The notes below the pieces were generated by a model. It was not told where the DNA came from. It ran no database searches and saw nothing but the letters and a program-made list of their open reading frames with translations. A program made the position numbers and the translations under genes. From JBLIOB01 sp047639575 (GTDB lineage: Bacteria; Bacteroidota; Bacteroidia; Flavobacteriales_D; Parvicellaceae), in the NCBI GenBank assembly GCA_047639575.1, contig JBLIOB010000179.1, positions 1 through 8,541 of the forward strand: a stretch of DNA of 8,541 nt. Reading direction: 5' to 3'. Of this stretch, positions 6,304 to 8,541 are shown piece after piece; positions within the stretch are counted from its first letter, which is position 1; each line of letters starts with the position of its first letter.

Positions 6304-6990
6304 ATGAGAAGAGACTTATATGACTATATGTTCGACTTTCTTACAGAAGAAAGAAAGGAACGGTTCACTTCTATTGCAGGGAATAGAACTAGGCATGTAA
6401 CAGTTGTTCTCGAAGATTTATTCCAATCTCACAACGCAAGTGCAGTTCTGCGGTCTTGTGATTGCTTCGGTATTCAGGATGTCCATATTATTGAAAACCG
6501 AAATGAGTATACATTAAACAAGGACATCGATATGGGAAGCACGAAATGGCTTCACCTTCATAAGTATTCCGAAAAAGAAAATAACACTGTTGATTGCATC
6601 AATCACTTGAAAAGTAAAGGGTACAAAGTCTACGCAACAACACCTCACACGGAAAGGAATACGGTTTCCGACATCCCGTTGGATGAAAAAGTGGCCTTAA
6701 TGTTTGGAACAGAATTAACTGGTTTGACTGATGATGCTTTAAAAGCTGCAGATGGTCAAGTCGTAATTCCGATGTATGGTTTCATGGAGAGTTTTAATAT
6801 CTCCGTATCTGCGGCATTATGTCTATCGGAAATTGCAAACAGACTAAGAAAAGAACAAGTTAATTTTGAATTGACTGATAAAGAAAAAATGGATTTGATC
6901 TTCGAATGGACTATGAAAACAGTCAAAACTTCACATAAAATCAAAGATCGATTTCTCAAAGAAAATCTTGTTAATAAAAACAATCTTTGA
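6304..6990 (+). CDS. trmH: tRNA (guanosine-2'-O-)-methyltransferase, SpoU/TrmH family
   Basis: TrmH methylates the 2'-OH of G18 in the tRNA D-loop with S-adenosylmethionine. The protein has 228 residues, matching E. coli TrmH (229). All SPOUT knot motifs are present: motif 1 N44-A-S-A-V-L-R50, motif 2 LMFGTELTGLT (132-142) with Glu137, and motif 3 VVIPMYGFMESFNISVSAAL (153-172) with Ser163 and Asn165. The spacing of Arg50, Glu137, Ser163 and Asn165 equals that of the catalytic set in Thermus TrmH (Arg41, Glu124, Ser150, Asn152). The C-terminal helical segment (about 187-228) with F-E-W-T-M-K resembles the SpoU C-terminal domain. It starts 14 bases after the T run of the HU terminator, with no recognisable promoter between. 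It probably depends on read-through from HU or on a promoter further upstream. The choice between TrmH and other SpoU members rests on length and the C-terminal segment. Confidence 0.93.
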   Translation: MRRDLYDYMFDFLTEERKERFTSIAGNRTRHVTVVLEDLFQSHNASAVLRSCDCFGIQDVHIIENRNEYTLNKDIDMGSTKWLHLHKYSEKENNTVDCINHLKSKGYKVYATTPHTERNTVSDIPLDEKVALMFGTELTGLTDDALKAADGQVVIPMYGFMESFNISVSAALCLSEIANRLRKEQVNFELTDKEKMDLIFEWTMKTVKTSHKIKDRFLKENLVNKNNL

Positions 6991-7015
6991 TTAGTCGGTG
7001 TTTTTCCTAATTTAG
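6987..7015 (+). promoter_or_regulatory. Candidate promoter of the Thx gene
   Basis: TTG at 6987-6989, overlapping the last codons of trmH, is followed after 18 bases by TAATTTAG at 7008-7015, which has one mismatch to TAnnTTTG. Initiation near 7021 would give a leader of about 28 bases before the ATG at 7050. It makes sense for a ribosomal protein gene that ends in its own terminator. Confidence 0.6.
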
Positions 7016-7049
7016 CGGAGCGAATAACAATAAGCACTAAAAAAATATT

Positions 7050-7301
7050 ATGGGTAAAGGAGACAAGAAGACTAAGAAAGGAAAGAGATCAATGGGAACC
7101 TACGGGATTGTCAGAAAGAAAAAGTCTGCAGCAAAAGTAGCTCCTGCTGAAAAGAAGAAAGCGGCTCCAAAGAAGGCTGCACCCAAGAAGGCAGCAGCAA
7201 AGAAGGCTACTCCAGCAGCAGAGAAAAAAGCAGCTCCAGCTAAAAAAGCAGCGGCAAAAAAGCCAGCAGCTAAAAAAGCAGCAGCTTCCGAAGAGGAATA
7301 A
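7050..7301 (+). CDS. thx: Ribosomal protein Thx (bTHX) with a histone H1-like Lys/Ala/Pro tail
   Basis: Residues 1-25, MGKGDKKTKKGKRSMGTYGI plus VRKKK, match the small 30S protein Thx (compare Thermus Thx, which begins MGKGD and has the RGK...GTYG pattern). Thx sits in a cavity at the top of the 30S head and stabilises rRNA. Thermus Thx is only about 26 residues long. Here a further 58 residues follow, with 25 Ala, 18 Lys and 6 Pro, in KKAAP/KKAAA units spaced mostly five to six residues apart, ending in the acidic SEEE. This tail resembles histone H1 or bacterial H1-like proteins, and similarity searches would hit those by composition alone. It should be disordered and strongly basic. The gene has its own candidate promoter and terminator and an A-rich start region like that of HU. 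The ribosomal assignment rests on the N-terminal block; the tail function is unknown. Confidence 0.85.
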   Translation: MGKGDKKTKKGKRSMGTYGIVRKKKSAAKVAPAEKKKAAPKKAAPKKAAAKKATPAAEKKAAPAKKAAAKKPAAKKAAASEEE

Positions 7302-7319
7302 AAATGAAACTAAATAAGG

Positions 7320-7350
7320 AAATGCGCTTGAAACCAAGCGCATTTTTTTT
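7320..7350 (+). terminator. Strong intrinsic terminator of the Thx gene
   Basis: AATGCGCTTG at 7321-7330 pairs perfectly with CAAGCGCATT at 7335-7344 around the loop AAAC, and one more A-T pair forms outside. A run of eight T follows at 7343-7350. It lies 19 bases after the Thx stop codon. Confidence 0.95.
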
Positions 7351-7430
7351 GCCCAGTTTTTACCTCAATCTATTTTCTTACTTAAAAGGGTCAATTTTAT
7401 TCTGGTTCTTCTAAGACTGTTTGAATCTAC

Positions 7431-7470
7431 TTCTGAATTTATAACGCACCATAAGGATATAAATTCAGAA
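7431..7470. repeat. 13-bp perfect inverted repeat in the intergenic region
   Basis: TTCTGAATTTATA (7431-7443) is matched by its exact reverse complement TATAAATTCAGAA (7458-7470) across a 14-base spacer. Neither strand has a T run after it, so it is not a normal terminator. It lies in 260 bases without a gene (7351-7610), where I see otherwise only the downstream terminator. It could be a protein site, a structured RNA or a remnant of a small element. Confidence 0.65.
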
Positions 7471-7515
7471 ATTGCCAAGATCGATCCCATGAAAGACCTT
7501 AATCTGGTTAGAATT

Positions 7516-7550
7516 AAAAAAGGCGTCTCGAATAATCGAAACGCCTTTCT
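7516..7550 (-). terminator. Intrinsic terminator for the minus-strand glycosyltransferase, possibly bidirectional
   Basis: AAAGGCGT (7519-7526) pairs with ACGCCTTT (7541-7548). An inner TCGA/TCGA helix is separated by one C/A mismatch and closed by the loop ATAA. Read on the minus strand the hairpin runs into six T (complement of the A run 7516-7521), about 60 bases after the glycosyltransferase stop. On the plus strand only TTTCTT follows, so it could also stop transcription from the left. Confidence 0.85.
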
Positions 7551-7610
7551 TGTAACCTAAAACCTAAGAGCTAATTTTCATTAGACAATTGCTAAATCTC
7601 TTTAGCGGAA

Positions 7611-8541
7611 CTAATATAAAAACTTAGATCGATATTTCCTAGTCAGATCAATTACCCTTAACAACTTTAATAAATCTTTATTCGTTAAGGCTTTCGTTTC
7701 AATTGAATTATCTAAAGACTTTATTAGTTCTTTCACCTGTTCATTCAAAGAGCTGTTTGGAAACGATTTATCTCTAAGTAAATGGACCGCTTTAAGCATC
7801 TGAAATCCATTAAACAATTGAAACAACCCGCGCCAATACTTCTCCTGACCATTTGAATTGATTAGAATTCTTGATGCAGATTCTTTAAAGTTATCTCCAA
7901 AATATTCATCAATCTCTTGGGGCCATTGTTCTATTTCAGAACATCTGAGTTCGTCAATGAGTGGTTTTAGGATTTCAAAGATTGACCAGGAATAGGATAA
8001 ATAATCCTCTGGATTTTCATTCAAATACTGCTGAACGGCCTTTCCAGTTCCAAATGGAACCCGATCTGAAATTCGGGAACTTGGATATACTTTAGTTGAT
8101 GTTAATTCCTTAAAATTTCCTAACTGAATGATTTTTTGAAGAAAGTAGAAATCCTCTCCTGCTTTTCTTTTGTTCATCCCTCCTACTTTGATATAACCTT
8201 CGCACGAAACTGCCATGCTTGAACCAACAGTAAAGTGGGCATAAGGAACATTAATATAGTTTTGGGCTAGGTTGTAATATCTAAGAAATAATTCATAATC
8301 AACAATCGCTTTATTAATAAGCTCATTTTCACTTTCTAAATTGTGCTCAAAATAAATGTTGCATCCGAAGCGTTCCTCTTGAAAACATTGCTCTATTTCT
8401 ACGAGATAATTTTTTTGTACCAGACTATCCGCATCCAAACATGCGATAGTTCCATTTTTATTTAATTCAGCATATCTAAGTACCGCTTCATCCATCCCGA
8501 TCTTCCTCGCTAATCCCACTCCAGCATGCTTCTTTGGCAAT
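7611..8541 (-). CDS. Glycosyltransferase family 2-like protein, N-terminus beyond the window
   Basis: The reading frame is open to the window edge, so the N-terminal part (first nucleotide-binding strands) is missing and the TTG at 8540 is unlikely to be the true start. The visible 309 codons fit the second half of a GT-A glycosyltransferase. GVGLARKIGMDEA (7-19) resembles the family segment around G-x-x-x-A-R-N-x-G. The metal-binding DAD is at 36-38 (IACLDADSLV). A conserved AHFTVGSSMAV strand lies at 101-111, and GEDFYFLQK (128-136) supplies the acidic residues usually near the catalytic base. Residues from about 165 include SRISDRVPFGTGKAV and then a helical C-terminal part of unknown role. 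No membrane segment is visible, so it is probably cytosolic. Donor and acceptor cannot be read from the sequence. It ends in TAG, followed by a strong terminator. Confidence 0.85.
   Translation of the reverse strand, partial: LPKKHAGVGLARKIGMDEAVLRYAELNKNGTIACLDADSLVQKNYLVEIEQCFQEERFGCNIYFEHNLESENELINKAIVDYELFLRYYNLAQNYINVPYAHFTVGSSMAVSCEGYIKVGGMNKRKAGEDFYFLQKIIQLGNFKELTSTKVYPSSRISDRVPFGTGKAVQQYLNENPEDYLSYSWSIFEILKPLIDELRCSEIEQWPQEIDEYFGDNFKESASRILINSNGQEKYWRGLFQLFNGFQMLKAVHLLRDKSFPNSSLNEQVKELIKSLDNSIETKALTNKDLLKLLRVIDLTRKYRSKFLY

Noticed and set aside
6756..7037. Minus-strand open frame opposite the trmH 3' end
   Set aside because: It overlaps conserved TrmH motif 3 in antisense and covers the Thx promoter, with no recognisable domain.
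7089..7343. Open frame on the minus strand opposite Thx, Cys/Phe/Leu-rich
   Set aside because: It is the antisense of the repetitive Lys/Ala codons of Thx, so its odd composition is a by-product. It also covers the Thx terminator.
7489..7560. Mini reading frame starting at the ATG at 7489 (23 codons)
   Set aside because: It runs straight through the terminator hairpin at 7516-7550 and has no promoter or start context.
7011..7609. TTTAGCGGA occurring at both 7011-7019 and 7601-7609
   Set aside because: Many 9-base matches are expected by chance in a window of this size, and the two contexts differ.
8538..8540. TTG as the start of the glycosyltransferase
   Set aside because: The frame is open to the window edge, and the N-terminal half of the GT-A fold is missing, so the gene must begin outside.

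Overview
The window looks like a chromosomal stretch of an AT-rich member of the Bacteroidota, probably Flavobacteriia. The evidence is: two promoter candidates of the Bacteroidota type (TTG, spacer of 18-19, TAnnTTTG-like -7 box) upstream of the HU and Thx genes; A-rich sequence instead of Shine-Dalgarno sites before start codons; a ribosomal protein Thx (bTHX), which is common in this phylum; a RecQ of the late-zinc-finger type; and short signal peptides ending in SQ or AQ. No mobile element, CRISPR array, tRNA or rRNA was seen. Most of the window is housekeeping. The unusual material lies in the intergenic DNA and in a few small or poorly characterised proteins.

Layout. Positions 1-2633 (+): the 3' part of a recQ helicase gene, whose end overlaps a secreted hypothetical protein. 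Positions 2643-3188 (-): a small lipoprotein with a possible papain-like (NlpC/CHAP-like) amidase pattern, convergent with the gene on its left and divergent from the one on its right. Positions 3247-5791 (+): a tightly overlapping group of an RlmI-type rRNA cytosine methyltransferase, fmt (initiator Met-tRNA formylation) and an exported small cupin. Positions 5792-5965: a regulatory interval with alternating G and C runs, an 11-bp direct repeat spaced exactly 20 bp apart, and a good promoter. Positions 5966-6289: the nucleoid protein HU, a 20-bp perfect palindrome over its stop codon, and a strong intrinsic terminator. Positions 6304-6990: TrmH (tRNA Gm18 2'-O-methyltransferase). Positions 7050-7350: ribosomal protein Thx with a long histone-H1-like Lys/Ala/Pro tail, then a strong terminator. 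Positions 7351-7610: no gene, but a 13-bp perfect inverted repeat and a terminator serving the last gene. Positions 7611-8541 (-): the C-terminal part of a family 2-like glycosyltransferase.

Functionally, four genes serve translation (rlmI-like, fmt, trmH, thx) and two serve DNA maintenance or packaging (recQ, HU). From memory, fmt, recQ and HU lie near each other in many flavobacterial genomes, so the rlmI-like gene, the cupin, the lipoprotein and the secreted protein may be later insertions into that neighbourhood. No clear new multi-gene system is evident. The best leads are the HU upstream region, the Thx tail and the lipoprotein.
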